A program made the translations under genes and the position numbers. DNA of 64,000 nt, from the NCBI GenBank assembly GCA_027422505.1, contig JAPQWV010001420.1, positions 25,001-89,000 of the forward strand. The letters are read 5' to 3'. Under the pieces are notes generated by a model that worked only from the letters and a program-made list of their open reading frames with translations, was not told the DNA's origin and did no database searches. This document shows positions 20,075 to 30,923 of this stretch, in pieces; position 1 is the first letter of the stretch, and each line of letters begins with the position of its first letter. This DNA is from Craterostigma plantagineum (Eukaryota; Streptophyta; Magnoliopsida; Lamiales; Linderniaceae).

Positions 20075-22299
20075 GGGGCGCCTAAGGGGCGTTTATTTAC
20101 AAGGTTATTTACAAGGTGATCTCTAAGATACTGGCCAATCGGCTAAAGGAGCACCTACCTACATTAGTCCACGGCTCCCAGACGGCGTTTATCCCAGGGC
20201 GACGGATCAGCAATAGTGTGTTGTTGGCGTAGGAGCTATGCCTCGCGTACAAGTCCAAGGGTCGTCCGCCGCGTGTTATGTTCAAGATTGATTTAGCCAT
20301 ACGACAAAGTCGAGTGGGAGTTTCTGCTATCGGTCTTAGGCGTCATGGGTTTTCACCCTACTTACATTGGCTGGATTCGGGCGTATCTAACGACGACGGC
20401 CTTTTCGTTGAACCAGAATGGCTGGGGTTTTTCCAAGGTAAGAGGGGTATTCGACAGGGGGACCCCATTTCCCCTTATTACGCTGGTGATAGAGGTACTC
20501 CATGGGCTAATCATGGCTTGTGTATCTGAGGAGCCGCGATTCAGATATCATTGGCGATGCGAGGTGCTGGGCTTGGTCTCGTTAGCATTTGCGGATGATC
20601 TTCTTCTATTCAGCCATGCGGACGTCGTATCGGTGGGAGTTCTGAATAGGGCATTGGGGGAGTTTGCGCGGTTGTCAGGGCTGCACCCTAACCCTGACAA
20701 AAGCGAGATGTACCTGTCGAGGCGAGCTGATAGGTTGACTACAAAGATTCAATCACTCATGGGGTATCGAGTGGGGCAGCTGTCGGTGCGATATATAGGA
20801 GTACCCGTCATTACCACTCGCTTGAAGATTGGCGAGTGTCGCCTACTTCTACAGAAAGTGGATCAGCGGTTGGGATCATGGCTCTATCGCTCTTTATCTT
20901 ATGCAGGCCGCCTACAGCTGGTTAAGTCGGTCTTGCAGGAGCTCCGTGCTTACTGGTCGGGTATGTTCTTGTTGCCTAAAGACGTTGTTAAAGCTTTGGA
21001 GATGCACTTAGGAAGTTTTTGTGGGGAGGCAAATCAGCTAAGGTGGCATGGGAGGTTTTGTGTCTACCTATGGCGGAGGGGGGATTGGGACTGAGATCGA
21101 CAGTTGTCAACAACAAGGCCCTGTTGCTGAAGCACTTGTGGAGTGTGCTTACCAGGACACCAGACTCGATTTGGGTCGAATGGCTCTGTAGGACGCGGCT
21201 GCATTCTCGGTCGCTATGGGACCTATAGGTCTCGGCGAATGATGCTTGGAGCTGGAGGAAGCTGATTCAGTTGCGCCCATTGATTAGATATCTGATTACG
21301 TTCGGCATTGGGGATGGTTCCACGTTTTGGCTGTGGAAGGATCCCTTGTTATTTCTGACGGCGCTTTTGAGCGATTTCCTCGGGGCCCTATTGCGATGGG
21401 GATGCCACTCGACTCACAACTGAGTGCGGTCCTCAATGCGCAAGGGTGGAATTGGTCAGGGCAAGGGGCGGTGGAGTATCTGGAGATTAGTCGCCTTCTA
21501 CCTTCTGTGGTTCGTGGGGATCAGGATAGCGTACGGTGGACGGGATCGCCGGATGGATCTATGACAGTGGCTTTGGCACCAGACGCCATGCGTTACAGGA
21601 GGCCTCTTGTGGATTGGACGGTGTTATTTGGAGGGCCTTTGAAGGTTCCACGGCATGAGTTTATCCTATATCTGGGATTGCAGGATCGTCTCTCGACCAG
21701 GGACAAGCCGTGGATCGGTCAGAGGGCGGGGACTCCAGCTTGTATCCTCTGCGATGAGCTGAATTTTGAGACTGCCCAGCATCTATTTTTTATTGTCCCT
21801 TCTCACGCCATTGTCTTTGTCTTCTGAGGCGTCGGACTCGATGGAGCTGGCCTTATCAGGATTGGCATACGGGCATTCAGTGGGCGGCTGCCCGTTAGCG
21901 AGGGAAGCACCTTCTTCATGCCGCATACCGTCATATACTGGCTTCCCTTGTCTACCATATTTGGCAGGCAAGGAATAGGCGCTGGAAGGAGGGGACCATC
22001 ACGACTCCACACAGGCTCGTGGGGTGTGTTCTTGCCCTGGATACCATGCGGATTAGTGGTACATCCACTAAGTACGACCTTCATCGGGCAGCCATACGCT
22101 GACTATGGCGGGTGGCTTGGTAGGATTGGTCTTTGATTGGTTGTTGAGTTGATGGGATCGTTGTTTGATTGGTTGATTGGTTATTCCTTTCTTGTCTGTG
22201 CCCAGTAGTCTGTTACTGACGGGTTGCGCAGTATATCTCCTGATCATTTGTACATACACTATTCCACTATATATATATACAGGACATTATACCAAAAAA
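20075..22299 (+). mobile_element. LINE-2: 5'-truncated LINE of the LINE-1 family
   Basis: The target duplication ATCCCACAAA occurs at 20,065-20,074 and 22,300-22,309, and the A tail is ACCAAAAAAA. The element starts within RT, so it is heavily 5' truncated. Before recognisable LINE sequence (about 20,095) lies roughly 20 bp of GGGGCG-type filler, plus a partial repeat of TTATTTACAAGG. It is similar throughout to LINE-1 at 17,250-19,351, including the 3' end. It interrupts the integrase of Copia-B. Confidence 0.9.
20110..22122 (+). pseudogene. LINE-2 ORF2 fragment (RT and C-terminus)
   Basis: Encodes RT from the ILANRL region: GFHPTYIGWIRAYLTTTAFS, the active-site LAFADDLLLFSH (about 20,585-20,620), SGLHPNPDKSEMYLSRR, VDQRLGSWLYRSLSYAGRLQ and GMFLLPKDVVKALEMHL. 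This last stretch is missing in LINE-1. Then follow the zf-RVT-like part (LKVPRHEFILYLGLQDRLS, GTPACILCDEL) and the end of ORF2. Frame changes and stops occur near 20,235, 20,460, 21,030, 21,226 and 21,790. Confidence 0.8.
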
Positions 22300-23538
22300 A
22301 TCCCACAAAAGTAGCTTCGAATGATTTAGGGTCGACCTGGGCACGTTGCTTTCTGTCGTTCGCCACAAAGTACTTGTACCCAAAGACCTTGAAGAAAGAA
22401 ATATTGGGTACTCGCTTGTTGATGCTCTCGTACGGAGTCTTATCAAAGCGTTTGTGAACTACTGTCCTGTTTTGAGTGAAACAAGTGGTACTTACTAGTT
22501 CAGCCCAAAGGAAGTGTGCAAGGCCGGTGTCGATGAGCATCATATGCGCGGCTTCCACTAGAGTTCTGTTCTTCCTTTAGACTACTCCATTATGTTGAGG
22601 AGTCTTTGCGGCTGAAAATTGCTGACTGATTTCATTCTGATAAAATTCACTGAGATACTTGTTCTTAAATTCAGTTCCATTGTCTGTTAGGATGATTTGG
22701 ATAGTCTGCGACAGTAGGTTCTGAGTCGTGTTCACAAAATTTACAATCAAGTCTTGCGTCTCAACCTTAGTTAGGAGGAACTTCGGCTATGTGTTGCGAG
22801 AAAAGTCATCGACAATGACTAGTACGTAATTACGTCCGTTGATACTCTCTGTTTGCATAGGTCCACAGAGGTCCATGTGAAGTAGTTCCGGAGGACGTAA
22901 AGTAGAAGCAACTAGCTTAACGTGATGAGATACTCGCTTTATTTTTCCGAGTTGACATGCCGAATATTGATGCTCATGCGCTGTCAAATTTGCTGGTAGA
23001 CCGTGAACCAACTTCTTGGTGAACAAGTGTTGTAGAGCTTTAAAGTTTAGATGAGACACTCTTTGATGCCATAGGCTGTTTCTCTTAATGTTCGCCTGAG
23101 AGATGAGACAAACAGTAGTTGAAGGCCGCACGGACGTCAGGTTTATTGTGTATAGATTTGATTTCTGAAATCCTTGAAGGAGTTCTGTATCCTGACTGTC
23201 CAAATTTCTGCACCGTTCAACAAGGAAGACCACCTGGAATCCTTTGTAGCAGAATTGGCATCTGCTGAACAAGTTATGGCAAAGGCCTTTGACGAATGAG
23301 ACATCCTTGATCATCAGATTCTCCAGAATGATATCTCTGAGTCACAAAATTGGGGCCGAATCGTTGTTGCCGAATCTGACTTCCCATGGAAGCGGTCTTG
23401 GAAGTTGCTCAGCAGCTCTTTATTCCCAGTCATGTGTGTGGAGCAACCGGAGTCAAGGTACCACACATGATGGATCTGCAAAAACAAATTAGAGAGCTTT
23501 AGGTACCCACTTATACATGGATCCTCTCGGATTAGCAT
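22300..23538 (-). pseudogene. Copia-B protease, pre-integrase and integrase
   Basis: The minus strand runs from the protease WYLDSGCSTHMTGNKELLSNF (about 23,470) to the GAG-pre-integrase zinc region (LWHQRVSHLNFKALQHL, then YSACQLGKIKR). The integrase core carries the first catalytic Asp in LHMDLCGP (about 22,870) and the second in a TDNGTEF-type stretch near 22,660. At the expected third catalytic residue the codon is TAA (22,577-22,579 on the plus strand reads TTA). It continues as EAAHMMLIDTGLAHFLWAELV and DPKSFEATFVG, and LINE-2 cuts it there. Confidence 0.85.
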
Positions 23539-24296
23539 ATACGAAGTGGTTCAGATTTAGTTCGTATATTGTTAGTTAGAGGAGTTTTAGGTACCCAAGC
23601 CATTTTCGAAGAAGTTACTTTGAGTTTTGCCTCTTCTAGGTACCCAAGGAAGTTGAATTTCAGCGCGAGCAAATGCTTGGGTAGGCTTGATAGAGGAAAA
23701 GATATTCTCATTTGATAATCTCCAAAGGTGTATGGGGGATTGGATCTTCACGGGATAGCTTAGATGAGAACATACATGAATAGCACTGTAAACCTTTTAG
23801 AATTTTTCATTGTTATATTTCATAGTTAGTACTTCTAAAGGTGGTAGGCGTTAAGGAGCAAGTAGAAGCAATTATTTTGAGATACGAAACGTCTCTTTTG
23901 TTTTTACTAGTGTCCTTTATTTTACATAAGGAAGTAACGAATTTGAAATTTTGACATCTAGGGGCTCCTTCATAATTTCTAAGCTAGACAGTCTCGCCTT
24001 CGATTTCTCTGGTTCAGGTACTACGCTACCTGTAGACACAGTAGAAACAGGGTTAGAGTTAATATTTTTCACAATTTTAATTTCAGATTTCTGATCTTTA
24101 GGAAGCAATTTTTCTTTCTTCACGCTTTTCATAATGATCTTATCCGTAGAGGGAGATGCGTGAAAGATGTTTTGAACTTTGGAGGAAGCTTTTAGATTTT
24201 CCATCTCCTTTAAGAACATGTTCTTTTCAGCTTCAAAATTCTTCTTTTCAATGTTAAAGGATGACCTTATTTCCTCAATTTCCTCAATTTCCTCAA
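23539..24296 (-). pseudogene. Copia-B gag C-terminal region
   Basis: The minus strand encodes a charged coiled-coil stretch (IEKKNFEAEKNMFLKEMENL, about 24,235-24,175), then a Lys-rich segment (MKSVKKEKLLPKDQKSEIK) and a non-conserved tail. Coiled-coil gag C-termini of this kind precede the protease in SIRE-type elements. At the 5' edge the 9-bp ATTTCCTCA is repeated three times (about 24,268-24,296). No zinc knuckle was recognised between 23,540 and 23,900. Confidence 0.6.
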
Positions 24297-25654
24297 GTCG
24301 ACCCACCAACCTTCAACCTAAGGACGCCTCCGCTCACACCACCAACAACCTCCACAAACTCCTTGCTTCTGAAAGAAGAAGCAAGTGCCGCAATGCACGT
24401 GGCCCTGACAGCTACTCAGGCCACTCCCAGCTTGACCGCTCCAGACAAATCGAGAACATCTGGACATGGTGTCAACCCACACGAGCACCTCGACAAAGAC
24501 ATCTTCCAAGGATAGTGGATGACCCACAGTATGCCCGATAATCTTCAGAAACAGAGACTCAAGGACGTTCGACACTTCTTACAACGAGCTTCGGTCGACC
24601 TAGTCTTGATAGAAGACGAAGAACATCATGAAGGTTAAGATCATGAGCAAATGCCCCCAAGGCTTCCATATTTGATTGCTCAACGAGCAGATTCCCCAAC
24701 GAGACAACTGCCAGGGACTGTTCGCATCGACACACCATGGGAGAACATTAGGATTGAAATCCCATTCCTTGAGGAACTTCGTCAACACATATGGAGGTCA
24801 CCGGACAAAGTCAAGCAGTTGAAGGAGTTCGAGCTCCGAATCATCTCACTGGGAACAGCAGAAGAGCATGACTAATCTTTGGATGCTAACCCAACTGGAA
24901 TCTGATATGAGGCTGGGGATCCCAAAAGAACAATTGAAGAGTCATTTCAAGGATCTTCCCCAATCTGTTAGCTATTAAGCGTCTACTGTACGAAAGGCAG
25001 TCTTCCAACTCCATTTTATGTCATAAAGCGTATAGACAGAACTCGAGAAGAGCTAAGCAAGAGCGACCTACCTTATCTCCTTGTCGAGGAGGTGTACCGT
25101 CTCTACCAGCTGTACATAGAGAAGTACAAGGGTCGTCAAGGCTTTATAATGAAGGAAGGACTCGAGGACACTACCGGTTCATGATGCGCCAGGTCAAGTA
25201 CCATGCCGCACATGACCTTCAGATGGCTCTGGAGAGCAATATGAAGAAGGTCAATATGATCTCTCGCTCAACAAAGGACCTGAGATCGAAGGGCTTCCCA
25301 ACAATCACGTGAATATAAGCCCAGTCTTAGGGATCACCTACCACAATCCAATTGCCAAGAAGAATACGTTGATGCTGAAGACTGGGATACATAAATTCTG
25401 TGACGGGACGCTCAAGGTCATCAGGAAGAACATACAGAAGAGATTGGAAGATCTCAATCGAGAGACCATGCTAAAGATACACAGGTTCGTGAGAGAACAA
25501 CCGCTTCTGATGGAACTACTTGAAGCCATCAAGGAGCGTTTGGAGCTGAGAGACACACTAAGGAATTTCGAGAATGCGCTGGGTTTGCGCAGGTCATACT
25601 ATGCCCGACGAGGACAGATAGTACGAAAGAGCAATCAAGCACAAAGTGGGAGAA
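24297..25654 (+). pseudogene. Unrecognised 3' ORF remnants in front of a short LTR
   Basis: Coding-like pieces read in at least three frames. The N-terminal part (about 24,300-24,540) is Pro/Thr-rich, with TPPTTSTNSLLLKEEAS. The middle (24,650-24,873) has TPWENIRIEIPFLEELRQHI. The segment from about 25,010 has KRIDRTREELSKSDLPYLL and LYQLYIEKYKG. The longest piece, 25,309-25,659, includes LGITYHNPIAKKNTLMLKTG, IQKRLEDLNRE, FVREQPLLMELLEAIKERL and RNFENALGLRRSYYARRGQI. It is strongly helical and basic. I do not recognise the family. Its position directly before a polypurine tract and LTR suggests a post-pol ORF or the ORF of a non-autonomous element. Confidence 0.5.
25641..25654 (+). other. 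Polypurine tract before the 349-bp LTR
   Basis: ACAAAGTGGGAGAA directly precedes the TGTAGA start of the LTR, as in copia elements of this window (compare AAGTGGGAG at 42,547 and in reverse complement at 61,572). Confidence 0.7.
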
Positions 25655-26003
25655 TGTAGAATATACGTTTAGTTGTGCTTTGTTTTCATTAGCTGTCCTT
25701 GTAATTAGGGGCTTTATTTGTACTTGTCCCTAGTTTAGGACTAGTTTGTTATTTATACCAAGTATGTTCGGTAAATACATTTGTACACATTGAGCTTAAT
25801 AGAGAAAATTAATCAATTGATACGAAGGGCTGCTAATCCAATTTCTAGAGAGAGAAACAACAAGTATTTTCTCTCACTAATCGAAGTTCTCTCTAGCGTT
25901 CTTTAATTTAGTTTTTCAATCGAATCTTAATGTCAATCATTCTAGTCGAATTACTTTGGATTGAAGTCTAGGATCATAGGCGTTGATAATCGATGACCTA
26001 ACA
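25655..26003 (+). repeat. 349-bp LTR (3' position), short-LTR copia-type family
   Basis: Begins TGTAGA and ends CCTAACA. It is homologous over its length to 58,962-59,311, whose downstream primer site identifies the family as copia-type. Shared blocks include GTCCTTGTAATTA, TTATTTATACCAAGTATGTT and GGATTGAAGTCTAG. No second LTR of the same element is present upstream, because the sequence meets Copia-B at 24,296. Confidence 0.8.
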
Positions 26004-26247
26004 CTTAGAGAATAGGACGAGACGAATCCAGTGTTGCCATCATCGATGGTCGATAAGGTACAGCCAGAGACGCAACCCAAATTATGCATATCGAGTAGAG
26101 TATCTCACATGCCTGAGAGATACGGTATGGTACATGTCGAGCATGGGGATGCTGCGACGGGCTCGTCGGGGACGATCCCATTACTTACGACCAGGCAATT
26201 GCTGACATTGACTCGGTCAAATGGCTCGATGAAAAGCAGAAATTGAC

Positions 26248-27291
26248 GAATGCACCTACTCCTGGCGATGCATCCAGCTCTTGAAGTACAAACTCCGTTT
26301 CATGTGGCCCTATCGTGAATGGGACATGGGCTTTACTTGGGCGGCTGCCAAATTGCGTGGAAAGCATCTTACCCATATCGCTAGCCGCCATATTCTTGCC
26401 TCACTTGTTTATCACTTGTGGCAGGAACGCAATAGGCAATGGAGGATTGGATCTTTTCGAGCTGAAGACCTTCTGGTGGCGGATGTCATTGGGACGCTTT
26501 GTACACGTTTGGATATGTTGCCCCCGAAGTACTCTTTCCAACTTCTAGCCTTGAGGCGGCTTTGGAGGATTGCTTTGTAGATCTTGGCACTGCTGTTTCG
26601 ACGATGCGAAGATGGGTGATTTGCTTGGTTGGACGGCGCCGATGCGATGCGTTGGGATGTGACAGCTGATGACAGAGGGAGTTTCTCTAACTTTTGTCTC
26701 TGATCATATCTCGTTATCTTTTTTATCTAGCCTTCGTTTTGTGCCCTGTTCTTTTCGTTGTTGTGTTCTTGCAGGCTGCTATTATTTTTGAGTGGGTTTG
26801 CGCTGGCTGCCTTGATCACTACTCGCGTTCGTGTTGTGGGATGGCCTTGCCGGGTGGTCTCTCTCCATCTTGGGTGGAAAGAAATAGGAGGAGGCGTTCT
26901 TACGTCCTTTTTCCCCGACCAGACTTGCGGTTGCAGTTGCTACTTTCTCCTCCCGCTTGATAATTATCCCCTGCGATATTATCTAATTGCGCTTGCGTTT
27001 GTTTGCACATCGTCCTGCTGCCCTGCTGGTACTACATCTGGTGCCAGCAACCCGTTGATTGAAGAGTGGTTGTAGACACCTACCTCTGCCTTTGCTTTGT
27101 TGTGTGGTTTTCCTCTTTTTTGGCTTTGGTCTTGTTGGGCTTGTAAGTTGTTTGGGCTGTTTCAGGTTTGTTGTTGTGCTGTCTGGTCTGTAGAATGCTA
27201 CCGCTTGTTTTGCATCATGAGCGATATCATGTACGCTGTAAGTTTACTCCTTTTCTCTTTCTTTCTTTTAGTGAAAATTTCCAAAAAAAAA
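26248..27291 (+). mobile_element. LINE-3: short 5'-truncated LINE
   Basis: The target duplication GCAGAAATTGAC is found at 26,236-26,247 and 27,292-27,303, with a poly(A) of nine before the second copy. It encodes only the ORF2 C-terminus (HIASRHILASLVYHLWQERNRQW ... LRRLWRIAL, stop at 26,578-26,580). A T-rich 3' untranslated region of about 700 bp follows. That region differs from LINE-1 and LINE-2, so this is a different subfamily, closer to LINE-4 in its final residues. Confidence 0.9.
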
Positions 27292-27330
27292 GCAGAAATT
27301 GACTCAATGTATGCAAACCAGGTTTGGACA

Positions 27331-28722
27331 TTTTTTTTCTCTTGGGAAATGTTCACTAAAACGAAAGAAACAGGAGTACAGGGTAGCGTACATGACATCG
27401 CTCACGATGCAGCAAGCAGTAACAGTCTACCAACCCAAAAGCACATCGACAAAGCCGAAACAACCCAGACACCTACACGGTCCCAACAAGACCGAGCCAA
27501 ATAGAAAAAACCAAACCAGGCAAAATAGAGGCTGAGGTAAGTGTCACAATCAAAAACCAATCAACAGGATCCTGGCACCAGGTGCAGTGCCAGTAGGGGG
27601 AACGATTGATGTGCGGGCAAGGTGCAAGAGCACCATGAAAGATAACATCTCCGAGGAAGTTATCAAGCGGAGGGGGAGGGCGCAGCGAGTGAGTCCGCAT
27701 GTCGGGTCGGGGGGAAGGCGAGAGCGCCAACTTCTGTTTCTTTCCGCCAGGGATGAGCAAAATCTCCAAGTGAGGCCAGCCAACAGCACGAGCAGCGAAC
27801 CAGCCATCCAAGCGCCCACACCAGACAAGCCAACTGCAAAACAAAAACGGGGCAAAAAAAGGCAGTACTGTGCGAGATCGAGAGCAAGAAAAGAAAGAGA
27901 GGGGGAGAGAGCGGGAGAGAAAGAGAGCAAGACTAAGAGGGAGAGAGAGAGAGAGAAGGAGAGGGAAAAGCACGAGATCCTCCCTAAAACACGGGTGTTG
28001 CATTCCGCCGCATCCAAACAGCCCCAACAAATTCGTGTTGCGAAGCGTGATCGTTCTATAGCACCCTAGGTATTCAAGGCTATACGCCAGGTCCGGCGCA
28101 TAGCGCACAATTGCAGGTTGTATTTTGGGGGGAGTGTGGAGATTCGAACGCCTAAGAGTGACTCAATTTCAGCAACGATGCGTTCAGGCGATCGGCGAGT
28201 CCCCTCATGCCATCTTCTATTGCATTCCGACCAAAGGTGGTAGACCAGCGAACCAAGGGCATGACGTGGCCCCATCAAGGCAAGATGCTTACCACGCCAT
28301 CTTCTAGCCGCCCACTGTATTCCCTCAGACCGTTCCCTGTAAGGCCACCCAAATGCAAATGGTTACTTAATAAGTTAAGGCAACGCATAGAATAAATACA
28401 CTCAAAGAATATATGTCGCGTCGTCTCCACAATATCAGCGTCACATAGAAGGCAAATAGAGGTTCCAGCTGCAGAAGCGATCCAATGCTTGTCTCTAGTT
28501 GCCAGTTTGTCCTTAATTGCAAGCCAGAGCATAAAGTCGTGCCGAGGGATGTCTAAGGGGCCGCCAAGGAGGGCACGCCAGGGGACAATGGGGTGCCGTA
28601 GGCGAAGGCTCCCTGGCAGAAGAGGTAGAGAAGTGACCATTATCTGTGGCTACCCATCTATACGTATCCCTTTCTCCTGATCGAGTGGGTGGAAGTAGGG
28701 GAGCGAAGACAAGGTATCCCTA
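27331..28722 (-). mobile_element. LINE-4: 5'-truncated LINE in reverse orientation
   Basis: A poly(T) at 27,331-27,338 marks its 3' end on the minus strand. ORF2 C-terminal coding reads from about 28,690 down: SLRLRHPIVPWRALLGGPLD, PRHDFMLWLAIKDKLATRD, a Cys-containing CLLCDADIVETTRHIFFEC, then (28,278-28,066) HALGSLVYHLWSECNRRW and RRTWRIALNT. A 730-bp 3' untranslated region follows, with a purine-rich GAGAGA tract on the plus strand (27,880-27,970). No clear target duplication was found. The copia frame resumes at about 28,723 after losing a few bases. Confidence 0.8.
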
Positions 28723-28916
28723 TACAACCTTCGTGATGGTTTTAGACCGATCTGTTGTAAAGGGATCTACAAACGATATATTGGATCAGACGGACTGGTG
28801 GACACGTACAAAGCTAGGCTTGTAGCGAAAGGTTATAGTCAGAAAGAGAACATTGATTATGAGGAAACCTTCTCACCAGTGGCGATGTTAAAGTCCATTA
28901 GAATCTTGCTAGCCAT

Positions 28917-29009
28917 AGCAGCATACTATGATTATGAGATCTGGCAGATGGATGTCAAAACCTAGCAGCATACTATGATTATGAGATCTGGCAGATGGAT
29001 GTCAAAACC
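28917..29009 (+). repeat. 47-bp tandem duplication in the copia RT
   Basis: The segment starting AGCAGCATACTATGATT is present twice in tandem (28,917-28,962 and 28,964-29,009), separated by one T. The 47-bp period shifts the reading frame of the RT pseudogene. Confidence 0.9.
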
Positions 29010-30005
29010 GTTTTCCTAAACGGATACCTCCAGGAGGAAATCTACATGGAGCAATCCAAAGGTTTTACATCTCAAGGATATTCACATAAGGTGTGCAAGC
29101 TTAATCGGTCTATTTATGGACTGAAGCAAGCATCCCAGGAGCTGGAATCTTCGGTTCGATTAAGTGGTTAGGAACCATGGATTGATAAAAGATGAAGACG
29201 AGACGTGCGTCTATAAGAGTGTAGTGGGAGCAAAGTGTCGTTTCTCGTACTGTACGTGGATGACATCCTTTTGATGGGAAACGACATAGGAATGCTCTCA
29301 GAGGTGAAGGCTTGGCTTTCAACCGAATTCTCCATGAAAGACTTAGGAGAAGCTGCCTACATTCTGGGAATTTGACTGTATAGAGACAGACCGAATCGAA
29401 TGTTAGGTCTCTCCCAAGCCCTTTATTTAGAATAGGTCCTTAAACGGTTTAAAATGGAGGAATCTAAGAAAGGTTTCTTGCCGGTGCGACATGGGATTCA
29501 TCTCTCCAAATCTATGTCACCTCAAAGTGAGGAAGATTGGAAGGAGATGATTGGAGTTCCCTATGCCTCCGCAGTCGGTAGCCTGATGTACGCGATGCTT
29601 TGCACGCGACCCGACATATCCTATGCTGTGAGAATAGTGAGTAGATTTCAGGCAACCCAGGCAGAGAACATTGGATGGCCGTAAAGAATATCTTGAAGTA
29701 CCTTACACGGACTAAAGACTTAATATTGATTTTCGGTATTGGAGAATTACAAATTGATGGATTTACAGACTCGGACTTCCAGTCGGACGTGGATGACCGA
29801 AAAATCTACCTCGGGTTTTGTCTTTGCGCTTAATGGTGGCGCTGTCTCTTGGAGAAGTAATAAGCAAAGCACGACTGCTGATTCCACCACTGAAGTAGAG
29901 TATATAGCAGCCTCTGAGGCAACTAAGGAGGGTGTTTAGATGAAGAGGTTCTTGGAACATCTTCAAGTTGTCACTAGCATTGTGGATAGATCGTTGTCAC
30001 TTCAA

Positions 30006-30838
30006 GGGGAGCAGCAGACACCAACTCCCTCACCGAAAAATTCTGGCCCTCGACCCGAGCCAAGAACTCCAATAGGAGGTCGGGCGTGTCGTCTGACATC
30101 TGACAGTGATCTAGCCACCGAAGTAAAGAGAATCGGCGGTCCCGATGCTGGGATGAAGGGCGCACATAGAAAAACTTGTCCATCCATCCCTTGGTGGCAG
30201 TAAAGTTTCATGAAAGACGTCAGTGGAAGGCACGAAGACGAATTTGCCAACGTCCCGCTCACACACTCGGAAGAAACTGAGGATCAGCCCAGTGGTAAGA
30301 GGGAAACTAACCCTACGAGCGATGATGGCCAAGGCTAGGAGCAAACTACAGGAATTAGGAAGTATCTGGCCAGAAGAGATGTCTAGGGCTTCACAGAGAT
30401 CTAGAAGGAAGAAAGGTACGGGGAATCTTAAACCCATATCTACTTGGTCAGCGAAAAATGTCAAGAAGCCAGTAGGAGGCGGACGCCACTTGCAAGTGAC
30501 CAGGCAACTAAACCTCGTAGTCAGAAGGGATCATGGGTTTCTCAAGGTACTCATGAAGCGACAAAGGATTGAGGGTCAAGATTTGGTCCGATACCATGGA
30601 AGATTTGCTTTGGATCGAGCTTCCTCCGCCTCGGCAGACCACTTGACTAAATTCTTACTATAACTCCATCCTCGCTATCGCCTTGAGGGATCATTGTCTT
30701 CACACCAGCAGCAGGGCCGGGCTGCAGGTCCGAACTCGAGCGAAAGGCCGAAGAACTACCAAAGTTAAAAGAGACACGGGCTGCTTGGGGAAAGTTGGCA
30801 GCAACTCGCTTGCCTTTAGAAGAGGAAGACGATGCCAT
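30006..30838 (-). pseudogene. Tat-type gypsy ORF, second copy (putative gypsy-type transposon protein)
   Basis: Starts at 30,838 with MASSSSSKGKRVAANF, a Ser-rich N-terminus. After frame changes it gives SLHEYLEKPMIPSDYEV, then GLRFPVPFFLLDLCEAL, LPNSCSLLLALAIIARR, FFRVCERDVGKFVFVP and ATKGWMDKFFYVRP. This order resembles the Pfam putative gypsy-type transposon family (Transposase_28), found in the ORF upstream of, or replacing, gag in plant Tat/Ogre-type elements. Its function is not established. It is cut at about 30,005, next to the copia pseudogene. It is related to the larger copy at 47,341-31,441. Confidence 0.65.
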
Positions 30839-30915
30839 ACGGATTCTAAGAGCAGAGGAAGACTAAAAGGCAAAAGGGGCAAAATAATGAATTACGAGAA
30901 CGAAAAGGAACCCCA

Positions 30916-30923
30916 TATTTATA
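30916..30923 (-). promoter_or_regulatory. TATA box upstream of the second Tat-type ORF
   Basis: On the minus strand TATAAATA lies about 78 bp before the ATG at 30,838, with a short purine/pyrimidine-biased leader between. It could serve as the promoter of this ORF or of an LTR containing it. Confidence 0.4.

Larger units (their letters stand above)
13382..24296 (-). mobile_element. SIRE-like Ty1/copia element (Copia-B), interrupted by two LINEs
   Basis: Read from right to left: gag C-terminus (24,296-23,540), protease and zinc-binding pre-integrase (23,538-22,800), integrase (22,800-22,300 and 20,074-19,980), linker (19,980-19,361) and RT (13,984-13,382). RNase H and the 3' LTR are missing because the sequence meets the Athila LTR at 13,381; the 5' LTR is missing at 24,296. 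Motifs such as YVDDIIFGS and [11 protein letters not shown] fit the SIRE lineage. LINE-1 and LINE-2 are inserted with TSDs, and the reading frame resumes across both. Confidence 0.8.
26004..30005 (+). pseudogene. Ty1/copia pol pseudogene (Copia-A-like family), with two LINE insertions
   Basis: Homologous to the Copia-A pol. 26,030-26,247 carries the linker (SHMPERYGMVHVEH) and 27,292-27,330 the start of RT (AEIDSMYANQVWT). From about 28,722 to 30,005 it carries IGSDGLVDTYKARLVAKGYSQ, the palm with LVLYVDDILL (about 29,255), PQSEEDWKEMIGVPYASAVG and an RNase H piece (STSGFVFALNGGAVSWRS, STTEVEYIAASEATKEG). There are many stops and frameshifts and a 47-bp tandem duplication. LINE-3 and LINE-4 split the RT N-terminus. 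It is cut at 30,005 by a Tat-type sequence. Gag, protease and integrase core are absent. Confidence 0.8.

Noticed and set aside
27550..28108. Open frames on both strands in 27,470-28,110
   Set aside because: Low-complexity purine/pyrimidine-rich 3' untranslated sequence of LINE-4; composition is biased and no domain motif is present.
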